From NCBI GenBank assembly GCA_038501785.1, contig JBAMJR010000004.1, forward strand, positions 2,339,501 to 2,403,500: DNA of 64,000 nucleotides, given 5' to 3'. The notes beneath the pieces were generated by a model. That model saw only the letters and a list, made by a program, of their open reading frames with translations, made no database searches and was not told the origin of the DNA. A program made the position numbers and the translations under genes. Each line of letters starts with the position of its first letter. Within the stretch, counting starts at the first letter, position 1. This DNA is from Myoxocephalus aenaeus (lineage: Eukaryota > Chordata > Actinopteri > Perciformes > Cottidae). Shown here one piece after another: positions 50,548 through 63,956 of this stretch.

Positions 50548-51249
50548 CTTCACTCAAAAGGACTAGTACAACGATTGACTGCTTAGTACTGTATCGACGC
50601 GAGATACACACATTGTTATTTAATCCACATCGATGGCCAGTGTCATTTTGTTCTCTGGTGTTCGTGCCCCATGTTTGTGATGTAATTGTGTTACGTCGTT
50701 TATGTATTACTTTATGCAGGTGTTTTAAGCCCAACCATGATGTTGATGATGTTTTGTTGCCTAAAACCCAAGCGATGTGTTGACTGCCACCGTGCACTAG
50801 GAAGTGACGCAAAAGGGTCTGACAAAGCGTCCGAATGTGACGAGTTGGAATGAGAAGTAGTTGGAAACTGAAGGTACGTCTTGTTTTTTCCTCTGTTTAC
50901 AAAACAAAACCTGGACTACTGAGCCACGTAAAAAAAAGAAGACTATCAGCAGTAAACACAGTAGCATATTGGAAACACAGAACAGGTTATGGATCTACTT
51001 ACCGTATTCAAGACATCATTGCTCTACTTATTTATTTTAAACACCACCATGTACTCCATATGCTCTTCATACATTTCTCTATACACAATAGTGTCACTTC
51101 TGCTGTTGCTTATACTGAGCAAGAACTTTGAGGACTTTTGTCGTGAAATATTTTCCAAAGATGAGACAATGTCAGAGGACTGAAACAACTGCACCTGATC
51201 TGCACAGGATATGACGCAGTATCAACATAACATCAGAACAAAGCGCCTC

Positions 51250-51255
51250 AATAAA
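51250..51255 (+). terminator. Poly(A) signal of the SLC35-like gene
   Basis: AATAAA 0.7 kb after the stop codon of the plus-strand gene. A second lies near 51361. Either could be used. Confidence 0.4.
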
Positions 51256-51369
51256 GATCGCCCTGTTCCAGTTAGGTAAAGAACATTAAGGAACAATGAT
51301 AAAACAACGATAGACCGACTGTGGCCTTAATGGGAGAGCGGCCGCTCCCAAATCAGCGACAATAAAACC

Positions 51370-52300
51370 AGTCAGCCGATCAGCAGCACGAGTCAAACAA
51401 CACGTTTTCTTTTAGAGCTGAACCAAATATTAACAAGCATCCTTTTTATGTCTATTCACAAAAAACTGAGGGAGCTATTTTTTGTAACATCTTTGTCTGA
51501 TAAGTGTTTGTGATATTAGACAAAGACTTTTGGACCCAATTGTACATGTGACATTATTTACTTTAATTATAACGCCTTTATTTGTACTGGCGGACTGTTG
51601 AACATACTTTAATGCGTTCCCTTAACTGTGTTAAACATATTTAAACTCAGATCCTTGACTGAATACATTTTTAACCTTGAATGAATCTGACTGATAATGT
51701 TGGTCAGATGAGAAGGGAAAGACACCAAAATGTGCCGACACCAATCTCTTGCAGTCTACTATAAGTTATTACCAGAAGCTTAGTTGTCTTCATTTAATAA
51801 GATGCTTTTATTTTTGACCAATTACCTTTCTCAAACTATCATATTTATATCTAATATATGTATTTAAAAAATATAAAATAATATTTGATATGCTAATAAA
51901 GACTCTGCATACATTTAATAAACTGAAATGAGACTTTATTTTTCCAAAAATATTTATTGTTTCTAAGTGCTGTCAAAAAACAAACAAACCATTGCATTTT
52001 TTTAAAAAGGGAATTTTTCACCTTTATCTGATGTCGCGGAGTGGAGGAGAGACTGTAAATTGGGGTAAGCGAAAGAGGGGTTTGACATGCCACTACGGTC
52101 CCACGGCTGGAGTAGATCTGGAGACGTTGAAGTTATATGGCATGCACTGATCCCCAAATTATTGTCCAACTAAATACTACCACGAGACTGCCATAGACTT
52201 AGTTTGTTCGATTAAGGAACGTGAATTAAAACTCCACATGAAGATTCATGGCAACACCGACATACAATCGGTATTTATACTACAACCAAAACTGAAGATG
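51370..52300. other. Convergent intergenic spacer
   Basis: Lies between the 3' ends of the SLC35-like gene (plus) and ecd (minus). AT-rich; nothing recognised. Confidence 0.45.
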
Positions 52301-52306
52301 AATACA

Positions 52307-52312
52307 TTTATT
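52307..52312 (-). terminator. ecd: ecd poly(A) signal
   Basis: AATAAA on the minus strand about 390 bp after the ecd stop codon. Confidence 0.4.
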
Positions 52313-52697
52313 TTCACGCTGCCATAAAGTGTCCCAATCGTACATAATTGATGGAGACATCCTAAAAATGTTACGACTGTAAACTACATACAAGGCGGGT
52401 TTAAACTCATTCAAGACGATTTTTGCTCTTGTTTCATGATGTAGGAAACGCACCCAACTTGTTTTTCATTCCTAAAGAATGCAGTTTTACAGCGCACGCA
52501 CACATTAAGTTCCAGTGAGAAACATTGAATGTAAACCGTTTGTTTTCAATAAAAGCGCTACAGGACATCTTCGACATCCACGAGTGCTTTGTATTGTCAA
52601 TGTGAATGAAGGCAAAACGACTTTGAGGGGAAGCCTCGCCCCCTGCAGATGCTCCTCCTTGCTGCATGTTTCAGTAGTGGAGTCGGCTGCTTGTCCT

Positions 52698-55600
52698 TTA
52701 TGAGGGGTCAGAGTTGGGTGGTAGGTGTATACCAAGACTCTGCAGCAGGTTAGAAGCCGGTCCGGCCAGCCCCGACTGGCAGCTGAGGGACTCCAGCAGG
52801 TTTGTGATCAGATTCAGGTCGACGTCCAGAGGCTGGATCTCCTCCTCCTCCCTCTCCTCTCCATGGAGAGGAGCAGAGGCATGAGGGGAGCCATTGCTCA
52901 AGCCCGCATTGTTGTAATTCTGCAGAAAGGACAAATATAGTTCCATAACTAGATTCAGGATGACACACATGCATTATTTCACGCGTTTTGAAAATTAATC
53001 ATATTTCAAGGTTGAGGCTAAACATATGTGGATATGTAATTATATAATTTACCGTCAAATTGAAGCTTTGTCCGATATTAGTGCCCATCAGCTCCTGATC
53101 CATTTGATCCATGTATTGCCTGAGACCGTCCAACGCGTCTGTCCCGTTCATCTCTGTGTGACCTTCTTTCTCTTCCTCCTGCTCAACCTCTTCTTCATCA
53201 CCCTCTTCTTCCTCTTCATCATCGTCGTCATCATCATCAAGATCATCTGAATCTAGCTCTTCTTCTTTGCTTCCTACAAAATAACAGATTGAAGATGTGG
53301 CAAGTTTCTGCTAGTTATTTTTACATCTCGTTTCACATCTTCCAGAACGTCAACATACCTAGTAGTCTGTCCAGTGCGTTGGCCATGGAGTCAGGCTCAA
53401 AACTAAAAGGCTGAGTTGAGCTGCTCCTGGAATACAAAGAAAAACTATGTGAAACCTGAACTGAAACACTTCTGGTGGGACAATGCATTTTGAATACATT
53501 AGCTAGACAGACTATAGTGCGCCTGCACGAACATCTGGAGCCCAGATGGACCATGAAGAGATAACAATGCACGTGTAACAGCCATTTACTGTACTCCCAA
53601 CATGTGTGTGGGTATGTTTTATGTCCATTACCTTTTAGTATCCCATAGAAAATAAAACACATGAATGATCTAAAATAATTGTATTCATTGATCCAAATGT
53701 GCCTTTGATGATCTTGGTTTAATATTATCTTATTATATTATTACAACAACATTGTATATGTTGTGTAAAGTGACTTTGAGTACTAAGAAAAGCGCTATAT
53801 AAATTAAATGCATTATTATTATTATTATTATCAAAAATAAATATTGTGTAGTGGCCAGAGCGTCAGTCTCACCAGGGAAGTTCAGCACCCTCATGTGACG
53901 ACATGGCGTTGAGGAAGTTCTTCATCCCTTGACTGACTGCTACCAGGCTGTAACCGGCCTCCTCTTCCTTCTTGTCGTCCTCCGTCTCCTTCCTCCTCTC
54001 CTCTGCACCCCCGACATTCTGTGTCGCCCGTTTGGTAGAACTGGTGTTTTGGCTGCCAACATCAGCTCTGCCCCCACCCCTCTCCTGCAACATGCGCTCC
54101 AAATCCTGAGTTGTGATATCCAGCCAGCTGTCACCTGGAGATGGGCACAAGGAAAACATAACTAAGGGAAATGCTCTAAAGTGAGAGAGTAGAGAATGGA
54201 GGATGCATGCCAAAAGGACAGATACTTAAAAGGACTATGCAGGAGGCAGAACATCCCAGGTGGCAGAGATAACGGCCATATCCTTTCTAGCAATGTCACA
54301 TAGAAGCTCTACTTTAGTAAGTAAAGTAGTACAATCTCCACAAGTAAACATTACCCAACACACTGAATATGTAGGTCAACCGTTTCTATGATCAGATATT
54401 TTGATACTTCAGGACTGGTCACCTTTCTACCCCATTATAAGAGAGACAAATGTGCAGGATTAAAAGGATGCATCTACAAACTTTGTACAAATTATTAAGA
54501 GTGTTTCATAATTCAAAAGACTGATTTGTACTCACTGTCCTCTTGGGGGAGCTGTGACTCTTGTTTCTTCAGCTCCTCCAAGTTGATCGGACTGCATCTG
54601 TGCAGCAGCTGGAGAACCTCCTCACCCGGGGACGAAGCACTGAGACACAATACGTAGATTCAGACAGACACATTTGGATTTCACGAGCAGGCATATTCAC
54701 TCTGTGTCCATACATGCGCACACACACAGCCAAAGCCCTCACCTTGACTTTGAGGCGACAGACAGTTTGAAGAAGTTTTCCGCAGATCTCGTCAGTTCCC
54801 TGTAATGAGCCGAACCTTCCAGTTCTTCCTGCATTTGACAACAACAAAGTTACATTTTCACAGATGATGAATGTATATTACATGTTTAAGAATGTGTGAT
54901 GTTATGCCTAATCTAATATTGCAGGTGTGTGTTCAGGTAGCTACCATTCTTCTTCCTCAACATTCAAAAAGTGCGACTAACCTGGAAGTAGCTGTTTCTT
55001 TTCAGACTGTCCATGAAGCCTTTCCATTGAGGGTTACAACTGACGGGGGCATCGGGTTCCGATGATGGCAGCCTGCACTTCGAGCACAGGATCTCAAAGC
55101 CATGGGCCTGGGTGTGAAATGACAGAGAAACAGACATATAATCACTAGTGCTGTCATATTAGCGCGTTATTAACGGCGTTAACGCAAACCAATTTTAACG
55201 CCGTCAATTTTATTAACGGCGTTAACGCATTTTAATTTTTCAATTTTTTTTTTTTTACGCGAGCACCACGCCGGATGTAGCTCAACCGGAAGCAAAACAA
55301 TAGGCACGCTGTTTGGGCTTGGAAGCTAGGCTAACGTTACGGTTTGAAATGAATGAATGGTGAGCGCGATACGGCAAAATGAATGATATTCAGTGAACTG
55401 CGAACAGGTGCGCGTGCCAGAAGGGAGCGCGAGTGAACACATTGAACACAGCAGGAGAGAACGCAACGTTAGCCAGCTAGCTAAAGCTCCGGTGGGAAAT
55501 GATTAGCTTAAGCCGTGTTCACACCGGACGCACCGCGTCCGGTGTGAACACGGCGTAACGCTACCGTTTTTGAGGAGGTAGATTTTGAGGAGAGGGGACT

Positions 55601-58600
55601 GACAAGGCAGAAGGTAAAGTGGTCCACCGTTCTATCAATAAGCAGACCTGCCAACCTGTACGCAATTTGCGTAGCGGATACGCATTTTGACGTCAAAGTA
55701 CGCTGGTAAAAATTAGTCTAAAATTAATTTTAGACTAATTGACCAGCACACATTATATGCAATGCAATATAATGCATGACGAGTATTTAATGACTTATCA
55801 ATATATATAGGTTATATATCAAGGTTGGCAGGTCTGAATAAGGCTAAACTAGAAGTTAACACTAATACAAACATTATTTTTGCAGAATGAGTGTGTTAGG
55901 GGAGAAGGATGCAGCCATTGTTAAACAGCTGGATTGAAATGCAGCTGGAACTGGTCGTGGCTAAAACTGGAAGGCAAGGTCTCAATAAAAGGGCAAGAGG
56001 TGTCCTTTCATCTAGGAGATGTATTCTCCAAAATCAACAGGCAGGGATTCGCCAGATGCATTCTCTGCATCAAAGATATAAATGATGCTAACAAAGGCAG
56101 CCATGCTCTCCCTTACCACATTGTGCCTCATATACTGTAAATGTTAGACCCAGTGACAGGCTGGCATGAAATAGCTTGCATAATACTTAGTAAGGAGGCC
56201 ATAATAATTTTTGACTCATGGCTGAAGTTAAGTTTCTCCAGCTCTCCCCAGGTTGGCAAAAAAAGCATCTCAAAATGCATCAGATTGATGCTTTAAAATA
56301 TGGAATATTTAAATGTTTCTTACGGGGGAGCATGCCCCCGGACCCTCCTAGAGGGGTAATATCCTTCTCACCTTTTTCACCCCTGACCCGTTTTCATGCC
56401 TGGTGCACTCTATAATTTTATTTTGTAAACCCTTGTTTACCTGAAATGTGCAGTGATTTTATTTTGTACCGCCCTGTTTGGCAGTTGTTTTTCAATAAAA
56501 TAAACCAAGCCAATCCACTTTTTCATGTTGATAAGAGCATTAAAATGCAAAAAAAATCATTAATCGCGAGTTAACTATGACATAAATGCGATTAATCGCG
56601 ATTAAATATTTTAATCGCTTGACAGCACTAATAATCACTAAAGGGCCGCCTTGCATTCTACCAAATAAATACATTCATGAACCCAAAAGACACATCAGAA
56701 TAAAGAGGAAAAACAGCTGATGGCTCACCAGTTTCATGCCGAGCTCATGGGATTTGTACTGGGGATGAGAGGGAGGAGGCAGGGTGAAGCCGCTCCTCCT
56801 GTCTGGAGAGAACTGTTGCTGCTGCAGCTGGGCGTACAGGCAACGCGTGAATGTCACCTGGAAATGCATATAAATACAGTACACGGTTACAGTTTGTATA
56901 AAAGGTTATGAAGACAGTCAACAAAAGCTGAACATACTAATTAAAAAAATTAAAACACAAACGGTGATTACAGTAAACAACATAGAAGCAGCATCTTGAA
57001 ATGATTCCCTTTCTTTGAAAAGAACACCGCGATCATGAATCTTTAAGTCTGTTTACCGAGACGAGGACTCTTGTGTCAGAAGGGAAGGTCTTGAAACTTC
57101 GACACGCCTGCAGATCTACTGGATCCCGCAGGTAGAACGCCGAGACTGCAGGGGCGACCAGGTCTGGTCGCTGTGCCAACACTGTGGCGATACCTGAAGG
57201 TATGAAGCAGTGGACACGATGGAGGCCAGTTTCAATCTTCTCTGGGTACCTAAGTGGAGAGTAGAGATTGATTTAGCTTTTTTTTGTGATGCATTTACAG
57301 TACCTGGTGATACCTTTGGCAATTATTATTTCATCCACCGGCAGAAAAAAAACGTATGAGGCTGTTAACAAGCCACTATTTAGGCGTTTTATCACGTTTG
57401 TAGTGAAGAGGTATCAAACACCGATTCTGCAGCTTAAAAATTGGATTCTGACATTTTGCTTTTTCCCTCTTTACTGTAAAGAAAATAGGTCATGAAGGTT
57501 AGCACATACATATTGGAAAGCATATAAACTTGTCAATTAAGTTTTTGCAACACATTTGTGTCTCAAAGCTAGAGTTTAACACAGGCAGACGTCCTCTCAC
57601 CCCTCTAATCGCTTCCTTAGGGCTGAACAGATCTTGGGGCTCGCCTGACAGGCCCCTGGGTGGGCAGAGAGCAGTACTATAGCTTGTGCCACACTTGGAA
57701 CCTCATCTTTTGAGATTCCCACTGGACTGGATTTGGAGGGACACGGCAGAATATGCAACTCTCCCCTATAGAGGAAGACCTGCAAAGAGAATTAGTGAAA
57801 CAATTTAAAGGTTACACTTCAGACAAGAGGAATATCTTTTTAATGGGCCATACGAGTGGTTGCGTTACTTACAAATACTTTACACTAATGTTAACCATGC
57901 ATTTACAAATCAGACCAAAAGGTTTCAAGTCAAGGTTTCAAATGTATTTTTTACATCTTACTCAAAATAACTGAAAACCAAAGTGAGATATCAATCAACG
58001 AATTTAAGGTATGTGTTGGAAGATGGTTTGTACTTAAAAGGCTAAGAATAAAATATTTAAAAGATCTCATGTGTTCGTCTCACCCTGTTTTCGCTGGTGT
58101 CTGGACTCAGCCACTTGGGAAGATGATCTGCTGCTTCAATCAGAAGAAACTCTCCATCGTTGTCCTCAACGCTTCACACACAAACACAAAATTAAAGTTA
58201 GAAGGAGAGAATCAAACGACAAAAAAACTGAAACAGATCCCTTACTATGCACTGTAATATGGCAATGAAATCAGAGCGCATTGTGTCTCACCTGGCTACG
58301 AGCTGTGGGAAGGCCTCTGTGATTTGTTGCAAGAGATAAACAACAAACCACTCGTCCTCCACATTGTCCCCAAACTGAGTGCTACCTCCAATGTGAGCAG
58401 GTACATCACCTGTCAATACAACACGTGAACGTATAGATCATTGTGGGTACCAATACTGGAATAAATTCATCTCTGAGGTGCTGCCAACACAATACCTTTC
58501 TCAGGATGATACTTGAGGTTGAATGACTGATGCTGCCAGATGTATTGTATCAGGAGTGAGGCAACCTTTGCCAAAATCTCCTCTACTAGATGTAAGAGAT

Positions 58601-58700
58601 GTTCCTCAGTCTGCTGCGAAGTTGAACTGTCTGTCTGGATCCAGAAGAGTTTGTACTGAACCATGTCCTCCTGAATCACCCTCCTCTGCAGGTCGTCCAT
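52698..58700 (-). CDS. ecd: Protein ecdysoneless homologue, complete gene
   Basis: ECD is a cell-cycle and pre-mRNA-splicing factor that binds RB, PRPF8 and the R2TP complex. Fourteen coding exons: 58496-58700, 58292-58409, 58084-58171, 57601-57779, 57057-57249, 56729-56857, 54982-55107, 54743-54828, 54536-54639, 53873-54134, 53359-53426, 53053-53273, 52698-52919 and the joins between them. The sum is 2001 nt, 666 aa (human 644). Conserved blocks in order: YIWQHQSFNLKYHPEKG, QFGDNVEDEWFVVYLL, DNDGEFLLIEAADHLPKWL, AFYLRDPVDL, FSPDRRSGFTLPPPS, LGMKLAHGFEILCSKC, SPGEEVLQLL, and the C-terminal LDVDLNLI...GLAGPASNLLQS. An Asp/Glu tract occupies about residues 525-560. A noncoding 5' exon probably ends at 58826, joining 58716. 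The list holds thirteen intervals; any fourteenth would have to be noncoding. Confidence 0.94.
52916..53025. repeat. ecd intron segment with a second copy at 46252-46356
   Basis: Spans the acceptor of the last ecd intron (52920-53052, 133 bp). The copy 6.6 kb away retains the pyrimidine-CAG acceptor and five exonic bases. Confidence 0.8.
53738..53832 (+). repeat. LINE-like 3' tail with (ATT)n
   Basis: Contains 'gtaaagtgactttgagtact' and 'aaaagcgctatataaatta' followed by ATT units, another common teleost retroelement ending. Located in an ecd intron. Confidence 0.6.
55146..56630. mobile_element. hAT element copy 2, 1485 bp
   Basis: Ends TAGTGCTGTCA / TGACAGCACTA with a perfect 8-bp target duplication ATAATCAC (55138-55145, 56631-56638). 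It shares termini and subterminal sequence with copy 1 (23533-24002) in reverse orientation, but keeps about 1 kb of interior. It fills nearly all of the ecd intron 55108-56728, which would be about 130 bp without it. Confidence 0.94.
55934..56140 (+). pseudogene. BED-type zinc-finger remnant inside hAT copy 2
   Basis: Short open frame with C-x2-C (ARCILC) followed by H-x4-H (GSHALPYH), the spacing of a BED zinc finger, preceded by a tryptophan-containing segment. hAT transposases often start with a BED finger. No transposase core or catalytic triad follows, so this is a decayed or captured fragment. Confidence 0.45.
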
Positions 58701-58716
58701 TGTAGTGTTTCAATGA

Positions 58717-59867
58717 CTGACCAAATAACAAGTAGGAGAGAAGTATTCACGTTTAGTAAAGGCCGACGTGAGGTAACTGCTAACCGCAAACGATGTATTA
58801 CAGCACAATCTCTTGTAATTCTTACCTTGTTTTGTTTTTAAATGTGAAAAGGTAGGCCAATGTCGTCCGGAGAGATTTCAATGCGAGAGAGAAACTAAAC
58901 TTTTCTCATTTCTCCGGACGTTGCTAGCACGCCGCCTGTCACTGTTTAGGTCCGACAGTGAACTCCACTCGACTAGAACAACCGTGTGACAAATAACAGT
59001 TCCTACACTTTATATTAACCTATTTTCGCTGCCCTACCGATAAAAAGCCACCTATACTCCACCAAATGTACATCCAAATAAAAAAAGACTACTACTGAAG
59101 TTAATAAAAATGCAATGATTAATTATGGAATTCGCAGTTTTAGTTCAGTCGAATTCACCAACAGTGAGCGAGTATATTTCAGGGACGCAATCACGGTCCG
59201 TGTCCGCTCTGATCGTTCAAGAAACAGCACAATGGAAAAATAAATAAATAAATATATTTCTAAAAAATGACTTTAATTGAGCTATATTATTTGCATACAA
59301 TCCTTCGATTGCATTGGTTTTTATTTTGACAGACTCCTATTTCCGGTCACCAATCACGTTGCGCAGTGCATTCTGGGAGTTGTCGTGAAATAGGCAATAA
59401 TCCAAAGGTTATTTGGTGGGAGTCCGAAATCTATTTCCCGTGAGACAACGCGAGCTGCGTATCCATGACAGCCGTATTATTGTTGTCGCTGGCGCTAACT
59501 TTAGCACGAAATGCCTCCGAGGTGGCGACAGCTCGCCCCGCTCACGTTATATTTTAAAATGTAAAACGTAGCGTTGATTGATTGGCAGCTTCTGAGCCGC
59601 TCACTATGAATGCATACACACCGCTGTTCGTGCCTTGTTGACGTGTTATCTGTCCCGTCCACGTAACGGCAGCTAGCTTACAGCGTCCTCCCAACGGGAG
59701 TTTATGTTAGCCGAAGACGCGTCCAGCTGCCTCGCTCTCAGGGGGTTTTATCTGCGGACCGGAGGAAATATGTTGGACCTCCGTCTGAACAGTCCCCAGC
59801 GAGTCCAGGACGTGGAGGCGAGCATGAGAGACGAGGGCCTGAGCCCATAACACGGAGACGAGGGAGA
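58717..59867. promoter_or_regulatory. Divergent ecd / fam149b1 promoter region
   Basis: The two start codons are 1.17 kb apart and point away from each other. The minus-strand donor at 58825-58824 (AACAAG|GTAAGA) marks a noncoding first exon of ecd. The 58900-59000 and 59440-59860 parts are CpG-containing relative to the surroundings. No TATA box is obvious on either side. Confidence 0.5.
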
Positions 59868-61260
59868 ATGATTTCACGGTACAATAGAAAACCCGTATCG
59901 CACAAACTAGAGATGTGAGTACAAGAGAAACAAAAAATAAAAAAAAGGGGTCAGCGCTGAATTCGTAACTGTGACGTTTCCAGCAGAGCACTGTAAACAC
60001 GCATCCCAGCTGTCAGAGTATGATGGTTTGTATCATACACTGGAGGCAAGTGAGATGGGTGATTGACTAATGACTGGGGAATCATGTTTGTATTGATCCA
60101 GCTACTGACATCAACGTATGTCACCTGGTTTAGACAGGAAAACCCAAACTACTATGTCACCGTTTGGAATAACATGTCCTTGTTTTCATGGTGTCATGTT
60201 TTGTCCGCAAGTAAAGTGAAGTATTTGTGTTTTAAAGAGCTACGAACAAGAGTATGATACAGTCCATGTGGACAATCAGCTGTTTTAACTATATGTGCAT
60301 GCTGTTTTGTCATGTTGGGATTGTTAATCCATCACTGATCAAACACGGTCTAGTCGCCTCTCAAAGATGTGAGTACACAAACTCACTTTTATCAATACAC
60401 TTTTTTAATCAATGTTCTCGATCTGTCTTTTTTTTCTTTTCTTTTTTGTAGACGTGGGTTGTCGCGCAGCAGCCTGGACCACCACCCTCTCCCAGAGGAG
60501 GCCGACGATAACCAAACGCCTCCGCGTTACCTCCATGACCTCCAGGAAGCTGTCTCCGCTCACAACAGGTAACTGAGTCCATGGCCATTCAGCAGACAGG
60601 CAGCCCTGACTTGTTCGGCCGGGAGACAAACCTTTTCCAGAGTAAGGCCAAAATGAATGTACTCTTGCCTGTGTGTAATCTTATATTGTCTTGAGTGGAC
60701 AGCTGATTCTCAGGGCCCTCGCTATGTGAAACAAGACACCCAGAAGCAGTGGATTAATTGATATCGCATTGCCTCCTTCAGATGTGCAGTTAAAAGAATA
60801 AATAATGAGTCAGGCTGTTGGAATATTCAATTACTTTGACATTTGCCCTCTATTTTCCACTTTGAAACCTTGCCTAAGATTTACGCAGCCACATACCAGA
60901 GACCTGGTTTATATTGTGACATCGAGAGTCATGGTGTTTGTATATACTTGGTAAATTCTTTCGGTATATATGAAACAGGTGATGGTTTACTGTGGGTAGA
61001 GCGATGGTTGGAAACAAGATTGTGAACTATATCCCCGACATGAGAAGAGGTGAAGCATTACTTATCAAACTGTATACACACTCCGAAAACGTCTTGTCCT
61101 TTCTATGTAGCTCAGAGACGTCTGCTGCCTCGGGCCACTCTGACTGTCCCACCGTCATTTCAGTGGACTCCAACCAGTCCTGGTCAGGCATCCACAGCTC
61201 TACAGGCACCGGCATCTCCACAGAGAGGAGCTCTGTTTTCTCCTGGGGCTACGATGTAAG

Positions 61261-61344
<84 letters not shown>

Positions 61345-63570
61345 TGCAGTTTGGTTTTCATAACTTTTGGGGACATTTGCAAAAGATGAAAAGATGTCAG
61401 ATTTTGATTTACTTACTAGCATTTGTCACCTTTTGGCAAACCTGTGGAAGATGCCTCCTTTGTCTGCTTCTTTGTATATGCAAGATGTGGTTCCACTGGG
61501 TATTGGTTTGTTATTATGCTGTGCTTTCTAGCCTCAGCTGGTCCTACACACATTTTCCAGGACACAATTATTTATTTAGTGAGTTGTCCTCAAGCTGTGT
61601 CTGAGAAATAAAAAAAAAACAACAACAACTCCGTGACACAAACTAACTTTATGTCGTAGCATATAAACAACCCTGCTTGACCTCAAACGCATACAGACAT
61701 CTCTAAGGGCCATGGGGGCTCATTATTATGCATGTTGAGGCTTGCCATGAGATAAAAAAATAAATAATTGCAATGTGTTACCAATAACTGACGAACAGAC
61801 TGAAAAGCAGCAGCCTTTTGTCCTAGAGCCGGTGTCTGAGAACAGAGGAATGACTAGCTTTCCTTCCTGTGTCTCCATTTCATTTCATTTTTCTGTCCCA
61901 CAGGAGTTCGACAAGGCAGCGTCACGGCAGGTGCAGCAGATGTTTGAGGAGATCGAAAAAGAGCTGTACGAGGGGAGAGGCAGCGGGGGAGGGATACTCC
62001 AGGGGCTGCAGGAGGAATGTCAGCAGTGGGCCACACGTTTCCCACATCTTCGGTATGTTTTCCACGGTTTCCTACCGACCTCCGACCCTTTACGTCAGGG
62101 TACAAAGATTAACGCTGATTGTGGAGACAAACCTCAGAAAAATATCCACTCTTGTATGAAAACATAATTATTTTCTTAAAATATTCGCTGTGTGTGTGTG
62201 TGTCACTCAGGATCCTGGGGACTCAGCTGATGTGTCCCAGTGATGAGGGCTTCCAGTGGTATGCTACTTCAGGGAAAGGCAGCTCTGCCGGCTGCCCGTC
62301 ATCAGCCAAAGAGAGCAGTGTGAAGTCCCAGGAGAAAGATAAGAGTGGCACAGAGTAAGTCTCAACCGCACTGACGCAATGGGTGACTATCTGATGTCAA
62401 AAGGACACACAAGTTCACCTGCTAGATACATTTCCTTGATATCTTTTGAAATGGTATGCCTCTATATCTCGAGTGGCTGTTGGTCAGCTGTCCAGATGAC
62501 TGGTGTTAGGGCTTCAATTATAGAGGAGTCCTGGCTGACTGTGATTTTGTGACCTAGATGCTCAGGCTTCTTATTCAAGTTTGTTGTTGAGCAGCTGTGA
62601 TGAATAGTCGCCAGGACTTCCACGTTTAAAACTGAGTTGCCATGAAGGAGTTTGTGACGACCACTTTGTTAATGTCACTATGCAGTGTGTGAGTGTGTGT
62701 GATACTGCAAAAGTTCTTCTCAGGATCTTCCTTTTCTTTTGCACCCCCGAACGTTGAGTTTATTTATCATCCATTGATAGAAAACATGCCGGATGTGTGG
62801 GCTTGTGTCTGTGAGCGTACCGTTTTATGTGTCTTCGGTGCTTAACTATGTGTGCCCTTGTCTTGGGGTGTGAAGGTTGAACGTGCAGGGCCGGAGAGCG
62901 GTGCTGATCGAGGCCTCCTCAGCAGAGTTGGATGAGCCTCCTGGCACCTCCAGCGGCTCCAGCAGTCACGACAAGCCGAGAGTGATTGAAGTGGAGGGCC
63001 TGATGGAGGAATACCTGGCTTTCGATAGCAGGGACTTGTGAGTTACTCGCTGACCGTATGTCGCACAGTTATGTTCTAATGCCAGAATCTATATCTGAAC
63101 TTCAGCTTTAAAAACTATTTTCTCCATCTGCCTTCTGCAGGGAGGACGAGTGGGAGCAGGATGGTTCTGGGTCGGGTCGGAGGCATCGCTCTCTGCCCCC
63201 CGTCTCTCCATACCGGTGTCGCCGTCAAGCTGTTCTGGACCTGCTGTTTGATGATGTGTGGCGGCAGCTGGTTGGCTGGACGAAAGAGCTGGTTCAACGC
63301 CACTGGGAATGCTGCACCTCAAGTAGGGCTGGATTTAACTATTTTGCATGCACTGGACCTAACTTATATCGTCAACTGTCCATTCTCACACACAGTATTT
63401 GGAAGTTGTTGTATATTTGATTGGCAGGCGATGAAAAGATTTCTGGGAACTTAAGCCCTGTGCCACAGGACTCCCAGAACCCCTTCATGCTGCTCTCCAT
63501 GCTGCCGACGATGCTGCCCAAACTCGGCCAGAGCAAGGTGCCCCCACTCACAGCTGGGCTGCAGTTTCAG
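59868..63570 (+). CDS. fam149b1: FAM149B1, 5' part (continues past right edge)
   Basis: FAM149B1 is a cilium-associated protein of the DUF3719 family; human loss-of-function causes a Joubert-type ciliopathy. Exons in the window: 59868-59914, 60452-60568, 61111-61255, 61904-62052, 62211-62354, 62876-63037, 63141-63322, 63428-63570 (1089 nt, 363 codons). Diagnostic blocks: start MISRYNRKPVSHKLE, STGTGISTERSSVFSWGYDE, LQEECQQWATRFPHLRILG, VEGLMEEYLAFDSRDL, LDLLFDDVWRQLVGWTKELV, HWE. All match the human order. A further exon may lie at 63889-63956 (open, phase 0, acceptor TTTGTAG, weak donor). The gene is truncated by the window edge. It is divergent from ecd, its neighbour in human 10q22. Confidence 0.92.
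61264..61340. repeat. (CA)n microsatellite at a fam149b1 donor
   Basis: CA run of about 77 bp beginning 8 bp after the donor of exon 61111-61255. Confidence 0.97.
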
Positions 63571-63888
63571 GTCAGTGGTTTGAGGGGCGCTGGGAGGCAG
63601 CACTGGGGGAGGAGACTGGGAGCCTCATTTCACTTTTAGCACTGTCAGCCGTTCAGGAGGTCGATTCTAAACTAAAAATATATAAAAAAATGATCCTTTT
63701 ACAAAAGTAATCTATTTAGGCTTTTAAAAGAAACAATGAAACGCAGTCAATTATGTTGATAATTGTGACCTTTTATATGAAATGCACTTCAAATTGCTGT
63801 ATTTAAACAACAGTTTAAATTTGACCTTGAAATGTCTTCACTGTAAGTTACTGCAATAAATACCATGAAAAGAAAATTATGTTTGTAG

Positions 63889-63956
63889 AAGACCTGTCTC
63901 AGTCAAGTTGATCTTGAATCGTCTCGAAGAAGCGTTACGCTGGGAGGTCGTAGCAG
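63889..63956 (+). CDS. fam149b1: Possible ninth fam149b1 exon
   Basis: 68 bp between a TTTGTAG acceptor and an AG|GTTTTA donor. Open in the phase required by the preceding exon (KTCLSQVDLESSRRS...). The donor is poor and similarity to FAM149B1 is not evident, so it may be intronic. Confidence 0.3.

Noticed and set aside
50337..50812. 148-aa and 130-aa frames overlapping the SLC35-like last exon
   Set aside because: Both are shadows of the true frame, in other phases or on the opposite strand, without splice or domain support.
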